From positions 19,243,007 to 19,307,006 of the forward strand of contig CM039210.1 in assembly GCA_008360975.2 (NCBI GenBank): a stretch of DNA of 64,000 nt, read 5' to 3'. This document shows, in pieces, positions 30,214 to 39,321 of this stretch; position 1 is the stretch's first letter; each line of letters begins with the position of its first letter. Source of the DNA: Lichenostomus cassidix (Eukaryota; Chordata; Aves; Passeriformes; Meliphagidae). The notes beneath the pieces were generated by a model. It was not told where the DNA came from. It made no database searches and saw nothing but the letters and a program-made list of their open reading frames with translations. A program made the position numbers and the translations under genes.

Positions 30214-32327
30214 CTATTTTCCTGATGTGCCCGAGCCGTCAGTGAAAAGTGTCGGAGCACTGAGGGGTTTCCGACTTTGGACCCGGTCAAGAACAATTTT
30301 TAGTTCAGATATTGCGAATATCTTATGTTTTGGAAACCAGGTAACAACCTGGCCGGGAAACGATTCAAGTGCTAGCTGCATCTCCTCACTCTTTATCAAG
30401 GCGAATTCGAATGATTTTGTATCGAATGGAACATGGATGTATGCGAACTCACGTCCTGCTAGGGTGGACAGGCGGGACCTCGCTCGTCTAACAAGCTGCA
30501 CCGCCTTGTCCAGTGGCGAAACTAAAACTTTGGGGGACGAGATAGGCAGGAAGACCCACTCAATAATGAGCAGTCGGTTCTCCATGTCTTTCAGGTCCCA
30601 TTGAAAGATGAGCCCGTGCAGGTGGGGCATTTTACCTAGGATAGCCAAATTAAAGGGCAATTTGGGGTCGCATCGGTGAACGCGACATGTTTTCAGGGCG
30701 TTCTGTACCTTTCTGATGGATTCCCGCGCTTCCGGGGTCAATGTCCTTGGGGAGGTCAGGTCGCGATCTCCACACAGGAGGGAAAACAGCGGGACCAGGT
30801 CTTCCGAGGAGATGCCGATCAGGGGCCGAATCCAGTTGATGGCACCACAGAGCTGGTGCATTTCCTGCAGGTTAGATGGATTGTCAATAATTTTGATCGG
30901 CAAAGGTGTTATTGTTTGCTCCTCAATTTTTGCTCCCAGGTATCTCCACGGCGCCGTCACCTGGACCTTGGAGGGTTGGATCTCAAACCCTTCGCTCTCT
31001 AGGGCCCCCACGACTCTAGAGAGTGCTGTCCGCAAGATGGCTTCGGTTGGCGAACAGACCAATACATCATCCATATAATGGACAATGATTGACTCACCCG
31101 TGACCTCTCGCACTGGTGCGAGAATGCTGTCCACATACCACTGGCAAATGGTGGGGGAGTTTTTCATCCCTTGCGGGAGCACTCGCCAGTGATAGCGGCG
31201 CATTGGGCATTCCCTGTTGGTGGAGGGAACTGAAAAGGCGAACCTGGGCGCATCGTCTGGGTGCAGGGGGATCTGGAAGAAGCAGTCCTTTATGTCCACC
31301 ACTGCAATCTTCCAGTCCCGCGGGAGCATTGAAGGCGATGGCAACCCGGGCTGGAGAGGCCCCATGTCCTCAATGACTTCGTTTATTTTTCTGAGGTCAT
31401 GGAGGAGCCTCCATTTGGTCCCTCCCGCCTTCTTGATAACGAAGACGGGCGAGTTCCATGGACTGGTCGAGGGCACGATGTGCCCCTTCTCCAGTTGCTC
31501 CTCAACGAGCTCTTCGAGCGCTCTTAATTTGTGTATAGGCAAAGGCCACTGGTCGACCCAGACAGGTTTATCAGTGAGCCAATTCAATGGCTGGGTCGGG
31601 CGCTCACCAGTGACCCCAATCAAAAAATCCCGAGCCGGAGCCAATTCGACTCGGGCACCCCATTGGGACATAGTGTCTCTCCCCCACAGGTTGAATCCCG
31701 AGTTGATGATGAATGGCCGCACGGTGGCGATGCGACCCTCGGGGCCTTCAATTAGAACGGGGATGGAACTCCGCTCTGCAGGAGTATATCCTCCCACACC
31801 TTTCAACAACTGAGCCACAGGCTCCTTGGCCCATGCCGACGGCCAACTCGCCGAGGAGATGACCGTGACATCCGCACCAGTGTCAATCATGCCAGTAAGG
31901 GAGATGTTGCTTCCATTCTGGGAAAGGCCACAAGTAAGCATTGGCCTGTCCTTACCAACCGCCTCGGACCAGGCAACCAGCGGTCGTTCCGTGAGGATAG
32001 CGTGGAACGGGATGAACTTGATCCTGGCCACGACCTGATTCCTAGAGAGGATAAGAGGGGGGTCGGCAACTTCAACCTGGAGTGGAAAGAACCCCTCTGC
32101 ATCCACTCTGATCAAGGAAGGGATGATGGCAATCCCTTTGGGTCCGGCGTCCGCATCTGAAATGGCAAGGACAAGAGCGTCAGGAAAGTCACATTTGAGT
32201 TTAACAAGAAAAGAGTCACATCCGGGTATGGTACAGTCATCGTCGACCCACGCTTGCTGGAAATCCGTGGGGTCGAGGCCGGCCGGTGGCTGTTGGCAGC
32301 GTGAGGCCGGCATCTCACGCTGCGCTC
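30214..32327 (-). CDS. pro-pol: Provirus C dUTPase-like domain, protease and reverse transcriptase, ended by TAG
   Basis: The block is open from the frameshift site through a dUTPase-like domain (DDCTIPGCDSFLVKL, RVDAEGFFPLQVEVAD), protease MIDTGADVTVISSASWP (near 31870-31890), and RT with GHIVPSTSPWNSPVFVIKK, VDIKDCFFQIPLHP, LPQGMKNSPTICQW and YMDD (near 31065-31078). It then begins RNase H at FTDGSGTSGK and hits TAG at 30214-30216. The frame is -1 relative to gag. Domain order is betaretrovirus-like, and sequence is close to the env-less ERVKs K1 and K2 but clearly different. One change separates it from a full-length reading frame. Confidence 0.85.
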
Positions 32328-34388
32328 TCAGTTTCCCTGGCCAGCAGGGAAGGGAGGTGGAAACGAGGAAGGGTCAGTTAGGGACATGGGGGAAGGACGC
32401 TGGGCGCGGGCAGGGGCAGGAGCAGGAGAGCGGGAGAACTTGGAAATTTCCTCGACCGGGGTGGGGCAGTCTGCGGCGAAGTGTCCTCTTTTGCCACACC
32501 GGTTACAGGTGGCATAGGTGTTTCGGATGGCCAGTGCCTGAGAGGTGTTAGCATTCAGCGCCTTGACAGCAGCCAGGCGCCGACAGGCACTGACCATCTG
32601 GGCGATGGTCGGCCGTGGGTCATGTGGCAGGGACAATATGATTTCTTTGCAGATGGTGTTGGATCTGGTGATTGCCCCATCCGCAAGCAGCTGCTCCCTG
32701 ATGGTGTGGTCGGGGACCTGACGATCGATGGCCTGTTTTAATTTATCAACAAAACTGGGGAAGGCCTCATCAGGCCCTTGGAATATTTCCAAGTAGGGGA
32801 TGGTAGGGGCATCCACCGGAGGGATACCAAGCAGTACCCTCTCCGCTGCACCAGCGAGAGACACTAGAACGTCTACGGGTATCTCTCGGGCTTGCGTCTG
32901 GGGTTTAGAATAATCCCCCTCACCCGACAACAACTCGAAGGTGGGGCCGTTTGGAGTGCCGTGCCCAGGAAGCAGTCGCTCTAGCCCCCTGATCTGCCTT
33001 TTCCACTCGTCCTCCCACTCTTGGTATTCAACGGGGGACAGTAGACAAGACATCACTAATTTGATGTCGGAGGGAACTAGAGGGACGCCGGTGAAAGTGG
33101 CGTGAAGGACTGCTCTGAAATAGTTCGAGTCCCGGCCAAACTCCTTTTGCGTTTTGGCCAGGTCTTTGAGCGCGGCCCTATCAAAGGGCTCCCACCGTGG
33201 GTGATCGCGTTGCCCCGAAACGCGGACTGGTGCGGCGAAGGGGGCCTGGAGGCTCCCCGGTTCCGGATCTAGGTGACAACCTTTCCCAGCCAAGCCGGAG
33301 GACCCATCCAAGATGGCCTCCTTCCGGTCAGGGACCGTTGGAGGACCAACAAAGATGGCCTCCTTCCGGTCAGGGACCGTTGGAGGACCAACAAATATGG
33401 CCTCCTTCCGGTCATCGTGGGAAAGGGGATCCAAGATGGCGTCCTTCCGGCGGACGCCGGAAGGGTAGCCGTGGGAACCGGGAAGACCCGCCTCCGGGGA
33501 GGGTTTAGGAAGGGGCGGAACATCGGGAGGGGCGACTGACGAAGGTCCCGGGGAGGAGTCGAGGAAGAGGTGGGGTTTCGGTGGGAAAGGGGAGGTAGGC
33601 GGGGTAGGGATAAAGGGGTTGGGCGCAGGGGCGGAGGGTCCGAGGGAGGGGGTGTGCCCGCACGGTGATGGATAGGCCGCCCAGGGGGAGGGATCAGGGA
33701 AGGGGCTCGGCGGGAAAGCCGAAGAAGCAGCGGGAACGGGAGAATTATAGGGAGAAGGGGTGGGGGATGGGAAAGCCACGCGGCAGGCGCCATCCTGCTG
33801 CCAGCCGCCGCTCCTTCGTGGCTCTCCGGGGAGACAAAAGGATACACAGCGGGGATTGCGGGGGACTACCAGGGACGAATCAACTCGGGAAGAGGGGTTA
33901 GGAGAGACAGAACCGGGGGTGCCCGAGAGGGTCGCGCGTTCTCCCTCCCAGGCAGGGGACGAAGTGACCACGGAGGCGCCAGAGACTAGATGAGAACTCC
34001 GTGTCCGCGGACGTTCTGAGCCGCCGCGGTCGCCTCGAGAAGGACAGGGGCTGGGGTTAGTTGAGGAACGGGCAGACGGGGAAGGGTTAGCAGGGACTCC
34101 CGCGCTCCGAAGGGAGGGACGGAAAGCGTGGAAAATCTGTGTTAAAATCCCGAAAAACTGGTCCACTCGCTTGTCCCCACGGGACAGAAGCTGGTTCATG
34201 CGCGAGCGGACCCCACGCCAAAAATCAATAGAGTTAGCATCTTGGGGAGAAACATCGGGAAATTCGGCAAAAATAAATTTAACAAAGCGTTTTAGGAGCG
34301 GGGAGGGAAAAGAAAATTTCGCTACTCGGAGGGAGGTTTTAACGGAAACATAAAATTCTCGTTGCTTTTTGGTTAGGTTAACTCCCAT
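32328..34388 (-). CDS. gag: Provirus C gag, open
   Basis: The frame is open for 686 codons from ATG 34388 (MGVNLTKKQ, a myristoylation-type start) to TGA at 32328-32330. An upstream in-frame extension lacks ATG. Matrix is followed by a long Pro/Ser-rich spacer (PSPAPN, PPDVPPLPKP motifs) with three to four copies of a 14-residue unit DRKEAIFVGPPTVP (42-bp repeats, plus 33311-33455). Capsid has QGPDEAFPSFVDKLKQAI as its major homology region (near 32750-32800), and nucleocapsid has one knuckle CNRCGKRGHFAADC. Gag would assemble the particle core at the membrane. Confidence 0.85.
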   Translation of the reverse strand: MGVNLTKKQREFYVSVKTSLRVAKFSFPSPLLKRFVKFIFAEFPDVSPQDANSIDFWRGVRSRMNQLLSRGDKRVDQFFGILTQIFHAFRPSLRSAGVPANPSPSARSSTNPSPCPSRGDRGGSERPRTRSSHLVSGASVVTSSPAWEGERATLSGTPGSVSPNPSSRVDSSLVVPRNPRCVSFCLPGEPRRSGGWQQDGACRVAFPSPTPSPYNSPVPAASSAFPPSPFPDPSPWAAYPSPCGHTPSLGPSAPAPNPFIPTPPTSPFPPKPHLFLDSSPGPSSVAPPDVPPLPKPSPEAGLPGSHGYPSGVRRKDAILDPLSHDDRKEAIFVGPPTVPDRKEAIFVGPPTVPDRKEAILDGSSGLAGKGCHLDPEPGSLQAPFAAPVRVSGQRDHPRWEPFDRAALKDLAKTQKEFGRDSNYFRAVLHATFTGVPLVPSDIKLVMSCLLSPVEYQEWEDEWKRQIRGLERLLPGHGTPNGPTFELLSGEGDYSKPQTQAREIPVDVLVSLAGAAERVLLGIPPVDAPTIPYLEIFQGPDEAFPSFVDKLKQAIDRQVPDHTIREQLLADGAITRSNTICKEIILSLPHDPRPTIAQMVSACRRLAAVKALNANTSQALAIRNTYATCNRCGKRGHFAADCPTPVEEISKFSRSPAPAPARAQRPSPMSLTDPSSFPPPFPAGQGN
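32331..32337 (-). promoter_or_regulatory. Provirus C gag-pro frameshift site GGGAAAC
   Basis: On the minus strand GGGAAAC is in phase G GGA AAC with gag and is followed at once by the TGA stop. Slipping back one base puts ribosomes in the open pro-pol frame. GGGAAAC is a known -1 slippery heptamer in primate betaretroviruses. A downstream pseudoknot was not modelled. Confidence 0.75.
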
Positions 34389-34661
34389 CTTTCCACCCGA
34401 GATAAAGGTTAGCCGAACCAAACTCTCACCCGACCGATCCGAACGAAAAATTAAATGAAAAGAGGGCAAGCTAGGGAACCCCTTTCCCTACCAACTCACC
34501 CGAACACAAAGCGGCGCGGTCGGTTCACGGGGCTCACGGGGCTGGCGGTGCCGGCGAGGAGCACCTCTCGATGTAGTCCAGGGAGGGTGCTGCACCTCGC
34601 CGGGTGGCGGAACAACAGATCTCCACTCTTCCCTTCCAAGGAGCGAAGGCAGGTTCGGAGG

Positions 34662-34679
34662 GTCACGTTGACGGCGCCA
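34662..34679 (-). promoter_or_regulatory. Provirus C primer-binding site, tRNA unassigned
   Basis: TGGCGCCGTCAACGTGAC on the minus strand lies two bases after the LTR end (AACTTCA). It begins like a Lys site and ends like a Trp site; I cannot assign a tRNA. Confidence 0.6.
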
Positions 34680-34681
34680 CT

Positions 34682-35478
34682 TGAAGTTGGAAAGGGGGGT
34701 CCGGCGGGGTCCGGCCGCCTGGCCCCAACGAGCTCCGGGGCTTCGGGAGACCTCGGGGGCCTCACCTGGCCCAAGCTCTCAGCCCTCCCGGCTGTTCAGC
34801 TCTGTCCAGAGGCGGCTGCGGTCAGCCTCGGTGTTCCCAGGGTCGCTCCTTGGAGCAGCAGGGACCACGCGGCGGAGGCAGGTGCCTCCCGGGCAGGAAC
34901 GCCGTGGAGTCGCTGGTCGCTTCCCGTGATAAAGAGAGTGCTACGAGTTGAGAGTCAGCAGTGTGCAGTTTATTCAGGAGAAGCGGCGCGGGGGAGGCAC
35001 ACTGGGGGCTCTCGGGTGGGGCGGTCCACGCAGCTACCGGGCGCAGAACCCGGCGGGGCTGGGGTCGCGGCCACACCACACCGAGAGAACCAAGGGAAGG
35101 GGTTTTTAGGGGGAAATACGGGGTTTCCCGGGGAGGAACAGCAGGGGCGGAGCCAACGGGGCTCCGGGACAACATGAGGGACAAGCGGGGGAGCAAATGA
35201 AATATAAGTAGGGAGGGGATTACAAGCAACTCATGGGGAAAGCCCGGCAGTAGAACATTCTAGTGTGGGCAAGCAGCGGGGGCAGTGATAGGGGCGGGGA
35301 AGCAAACCTTAAACCAATAAGCTTAGGAAAAACTTTTCAGGGGAGGGAGAGAGCGGTTTACGGCCCGGCCTCCTCCGAGTCCCAGGCGATGGCATCCTCG
35401 GCAGCGTCCCCGTGGATTACGCCGACCGCCGGCCTCGGGGACTCGGGATCTGCAGCATCGGGCCGCCGCACCCCCACA
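34682..35478 (-). repeat. Provirus C 5' LTR
   Basis: This 797-bp LTR has poly(A) signal AATAAA intact at 34969-34974. It differs from the 3' LTR at roughly 14 positions, including a CA indel near 35077. The bases outside it (35479-35492) are the G-run of provirus B's polypurine tract on the minus strand. Confidence 0.85.
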
Positions 35479-37129
35479 CCCCCCCCTTTTATTTATTTGT
35501 GAGAGCAAGACTTGTTAGTTATTAGATTAATTTGCTTTGCTATAAGTAATTCTTATCACTACAATTATTAGTATAAAAACTCTTAACAAGGTGAAAATTA
35601 TAAACTTACTTAAGAAAATACATTATTAATTGTTTAACTACTTTGTTATGACTCAGGAACTGCAATTTGCTGAAAAATTTCACTTCACAGGTAAGGCTTG
35701 GAGAACTTTTCCTGGGCAAGGACTCCAAGTTTACTTGGAAGAAAGTCTAGCTCTTATAAGCTTAATTTAGCAAGTGACTCGATCAAAATTTTTTGTGCAG
35801 AAACATCTGAGATTGATGGCATTTTTCCCAACTAGTTAGGACTAGGGCTTGGCCAGAGCCCAGGCCTTAAGCAGGAGGGTTTTCTTAGAACATTTTATAA
35901 ACAGGTTTTTATTAATATTAACTAGGAAAGTGTTTTAAAATGATATTGTTTTTGTAGATAACTACACAAGGCAACGTGAAATCTTTGAAAGCGGTGGACA
36001 TCATCATTTAACTTTAACTAAGAAAGATAAAACTGCAAAGGTTGATGTAAATATTAGATTCTCATTAGGAAAGCTTCTGTCTTAAATTTTCATTTTATCT
36101 TCACAGCAGAAAAACTATGTTCTTTAAAATAAATGAGCATAATCATAACAAAAGGAACTTGTTAAAACTTAAAGTTAACATTACTGAAAGTGAATAAAGT
36201 TTAATCTTAATAGAACTTAATAGAACATAAAATTACTAGAACTTAAAAATTAATAAACAGTAAATTGAGATTTAACTATAATTGAACTTAAACTTAATGG
36301 AATTTTAAAATTAACATGGCTTAAACGTAACACAATGTACATTTAATAAAATTTAAACTTATTTAATTTAATAGAATTTAACCTTAACAGAACTTAAACT
36401 CAACAGAATTTAAACTTATTATTGCTTAACTTTAACATTACTTAAACTTAACTTAAAGTCATTTAGCTTTACTAGGATTTAAACTTAACAGAATTTAAAA
36501 ATAATGGAATTTAACTTTAACATTACTTAACAGAACTTAACTTTAGCAGAATTTAAAATTAATGGGATTTAAAACAACAAACATTAAATTGAGTAACAGC
36601 TGAACTTAGCTTTAATTGAACTTAAACTTAATAAAATTTAAAATAGACTTAACATAAGGTACTTGTAATAAAACTTAAACTTATCTAATTTTAATAGAAT
36701 TTAAACTTAATTTTTGTCTTAGGTAAGCTTATTAAGGTATTATTTGAACTTAATTTTAATAGCACTTAACAGGTAGCTTAAACTATTTAGTATAGCTTTA
36801 CTTATAGGTTTAATTTACACATTAAAACACTTAAGAGATTGAAACAGCACTCTCAGCATGTCTGCAGAAGCACTGCCACACTTACATACACACAGATATT
36901 GTTCTAAGTAGCCCTTTAGCAAGGAATTTAGCTTTTGTTCAAGGTTTTAGCAATTAAGATGTTATTACTCATCAGAACAATCATATTGCTACAATGCTTT
37001 TTCATCAGTAAAAAGCTGGAAACAAGTTTTGCTCTTGTTACCAGTGACAGTCTCAGGGAGCAGGAAGTGCTGCCTTGTTCTGTGTTGCTGGTGAGTTCTG
37101 GTTGGTTGTCGGGGCTGTCAGTCATTTCT
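35479..37129 (-). other. Provirus B AT-rich non-coding filler
   Basis: There is no open reading frame of note in about 1.65 kb. From about 36150 to 36800 it is a degenerate repeat field built from AACTTAA, TTTAAACTTAA and AGAACTTAA words. It starts with a purine tract (minus strand AAATAAATAAAAGGGGGGG) that serves as B's polypurine tract and is split by provirus C. It occupies the place of pro, pol and env. No match to any retroviral domain was seen on either strand. Confidence 0.6.
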
Positions 37130-38417
37130 TCATCTTTGGGGAGGGGCCGCATCTAGGGTTTTGCCACAGAAGTAGCAGGTGGGGTAGTGAAGGAGGCGTG
37201 GACGGCCCGCGGCACCGCCTACCGGGGTACTCTTTGTGACTTCTGCTTTCTTTGCTAGTTGACAGGAAGCTGGGGTTGGGGTAACTTCCGCTCTGGGTCT
37301 CGGCTCGCAGGGTCCGAACACCACGTGGTGGGGAAGAGGGGCTGCGGCGCTTTGTTTGTTTCTTGACCAACAGGCTATAGTACTATGACTATTCTTATCG
37401 CAGTGGGAGCACCAAACTGGCTTGTTACATTGTCGCCGCATGTGTCTTTTATCGCTACATCGATAGCAGCGAGGTGACCTTTTGCTACTCTTTTGCTGTA
37501 CTGGCATGGCTTTTGTTATTATAGCTTGAGCTGTTGTTGGTACTTTACTCCTTCACTCTAGCAAATTTTCAATGATGGCATTTCCAGATAAGGTAATTAA
37601 GATATTTTTCATTGTAGAGTTGCTATTTTTTATAATACACTGATGCAGCAATGCTCTCTTCATTAAATCGGGCATATTAGCTGTTTCAATTGTAATGAAT
37701 ACTCTATTTATGAAACTAGTAAATGTTTCGTCTTTCTCTTGCTTGGGTGGTGTTATATAGACTTGGAGCGTAGTTTCTCGAGCAGTTTGCATTGACTCTA
37801 AAAGCACATTAGGATCAGATTTGAGTTTTTTAACACTCCCCCGTCTCTCACAGGAGAGGAGGGCTGAGGGCTGTGCTCTCCCAGCCTCCAACAGCGGTGT
37901 TGGGCGCTGCCTCTCTGCCAGTGGTGGTGGTGAGGAAAAACTACGGCTCCCCCCCCCCAAGCGGGGGGGGCTCTCCCAGCTGCATGGCTGCAAAAGTCCT
38001 TTGCATGTCAATGACCGGACGGCAACCCTCAGGTTTTTCTCTACTCTCTGCGGCTGCTACTGTTTCTGTTGTTACTTCTGCAATTTTTTTCTCTGCCCTA
38101 TATTGCTGTAAGCAGGTTACTACTTTTCTCCACGCTTTGCTAAGCTTTTTTACAGTTTTATTACCATCTATTAGTCCATCAAACAAACTGGCACCAAAAT
38201 CTAGCCACTCTTTTTCTTCAAATACTGTATTAGGGTTTATGAAAAACCCGTTAGCTTCTCCTACGGCAATCAGTCCGGCTAACTGCTTTAAGATACTTTT
38301 ACTCAGTCCCCGCTTTTCTAAAAAGCATTTTAATAAATCTTGGATTACCTCTTTTTCCAATTTTTGTCCAGCTGGTTTTAACACGTCTTGGTCATCACTT
38401 CGAGTAGCGCACTTCAT
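37130..38417 (-). pseudogene. gag: Provirus B gag
   Basis: The first in-frame ATG is near 38417, although the frame is open to 38450. The matrix block (to 37941) has WLDFGASLFDGLIDGN, AWRKVVTCLQQ. In another frame is a capsid C-terminal block (37553-37850) with the major homology region KQEKDETFTSFINRV. A TGA at 37553 separates it from nucleocapsid in the same frame (37130-37507), which has two knuckles CYRCSDKRHMRRQC and CSHCDKNSHSTIAC. Most of the capsid N-terminal domain is missing. It is beta-like by its two knuckles. A C-run/G-run hairpin at 37946-37973 lies at the frame change. Confidence 0.7.
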
Positions 38418-38619
38418 GTGTCTTGCACAGGCCTGCGTGTCTCCTTCCACAGCGAGCCACGCAGCGCTTGTCAGGGTATAATCCTTTTACAGGCAGCAAG
38501 TCCCCTCTTGGACGGACTGAGCTCTTGGATATTAGCTCACCGGTCACTGCGCACCGGTGCTTTCCCGTTCTCGCTGCTTCCTGGAGCAGGGTCTTAAGTT
38601 TTGCTATCAGTGTCTCTGT

Positions 38620-38637
38620 ATCACGTCAGGATCACCA
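38620..38637 (-). promoter_or_regulatory. Provirus B primer-binding site, tRNA-Trp-like
   Basis: TGGTGATCCTGACGTGAT on the minus strand lies two bases after the LTR end and differs at two to three positions from the Trp-type site. It confirms the minus orientation. Confidence 0.65.
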
Positions 38638-38639
38638 TT

Positions 38640-38957
38640 TGTCATTAGAAATCACGGCGAGAGAGAGTGAACGGCAGTCTCAATGTGAGATATAAGCAAG
38701 CTCCATTTATTTTACCATATCAGTGGCTTATATACTATTACAGGGTTTCCATTTATATCACATAGCTTGCAATCTACATTCTTCTCACACATTCAGAGAT
38801 TTTCTTTAGTGACTCCTTAATTTCTCATGAAATTCTCTCACAGCAAAGAGGCACAGCTGTGGCTTTCAGTATTTTTCTCATGGCATCTTTCCAGGGCTGT
38901 ACTGTGGCCTATGTTCAGCTTGTTCAGCTAACACAAGCCCTATTACGTTTTGCAACA
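38640..38957 (-). repeat. Provirus B 5' LTR
   Basis: This 318-bp LTR runs TGTCATTAG...TTTTGCAACA on plus and is followed by the CCCTTG duplication. It is the intact partner of 26576-27423. Confidence 0.9.
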
Positions 38958-39321
38958 CCCTTGTACTCATGCCTTGCTCAGAATTCTTTGGAGAAGATGA
39001 AACAATCTCCACAATCTCAAGAGCATGAGGCACCAACCTTGAAAGAGCCCCATCACTGGGACATGTTTTTGTAAACTAAGTTGTAACCTTTTTGGGGGGA
39101 GGTAATTTGAATAAAGGGGCAATTACTTCATTTGTTAGGCTTCTTATTGGGGAATTTTAGATAGGTATGCTAATCTATGAAGTCCATAAATTGTATACGC
39201 GTGATATCATCGCTCTCTTTTTCGTCGTGGTGCACCTGGGATCCTATTAAACCAAGGTAATACCCTTTTCCTATACTGCGTGTCTGCGTCTCAAATTTTT
39301 TACCAGCATTTTAGGCATCAG
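38958..39321 (+). repeat. Family A 3' LTR, remainder
   Basis: This resumes the LTR split at 26575 (TACTCATGCCTTGCTCAG) and ends TTTTAGGCATCA at 39321. It contains the conserved GGATCCTATTAAACCAAGGT segment. The right flank GTAC is pol of the minus family A copy. Confidence 0.85.

Larger units (their letters stand above)
27430..35478 (-). mobile_element. Provirus C, alpha/beta-like, nearly intact gag-pol, minus strand
   Basis: This GC-rich provirus has LTRs at 27430-28220 and 34682-35478 (about 2% different by eye). On the minus strand: primer site, open gag, a GGGAAAC frameshift site at the gag stop, pro-pol with one TAG, a deleted env, polypurine tract. It inserted in the G-run of provirus B's polypurine tract, so its duplication cannot be separated from the run: GGGG on both sides is compatible. 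Another LTR of this family starts at 63802. Confidence 0.85.
26576..38957 (-). mobile_element. Provirus B, gag-only, minus strand, hosting provirus C
   Basis: LTRs at 26576-27423 and 38640-38957 are flanked by a perfect 6-bp duplication CCCTTG (26570-26575 and 38958-38963) inside the family A 3' LTR. On the minus strand it reads 5' LTR, Trp-like primer site, gag, about 1.6 kb of AT-rich non-coding sequence, polypurine tract, 3' LTR. No pro, pol or env is seen outside provirus C, so it looks non-autonomous. A solo family A LTR sits in its 3' LTR, and provirus C sits in its polypurine tract. Confidence 0.8.
2136..39321 (+). mobile_element. Family A gamma-like provirus, plus strand, multiply invaded
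   Basis: After removal of the nested insertions, this is one provirus in the order LTR, Arg-type primer site, leader, gag, pro-pol, env, LTR. Its pieces are 2136-5300, 13751-15801, 23210-26575 and 38958-39321. Gag, RT, RNase H, integrase and a small CWIC-type env are all recognisable and mostly broken. The 5' LTR opens with TT in place of TG, and the flanks do not match: AAAA on the left, GTAC plus family A pol on the right. There is thus no target-site duplication, and one end has probably been changed by recombination. A minus-strand copy of the same family abuts it on the right. Confidence 0.75.

Noticed and set aside
33197..33993. Plus-strand frames with repeated RWPPSGQGP-type units
   Set aside because: These are the reverse reading of the 42-bp repeats in provirus C gag, not a separate repeat protein.
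36150..36800. AT-rich repeat field as a replication origin, centromeric or satellite array
   Set aside because: The words AACTTAA and TTTAAACTTAA recur but without a fixed period, and the field lies inside a provirus with matched LTRs and a target duplication. Treated as filler of provirus B.
26576..39321. Family A 3' LTR and provirus B as a single long LTR
   Set aside because: The perfect CCCTTG duplication and the matching B LTR pair show that B is a separate insertion into the family A LTR.
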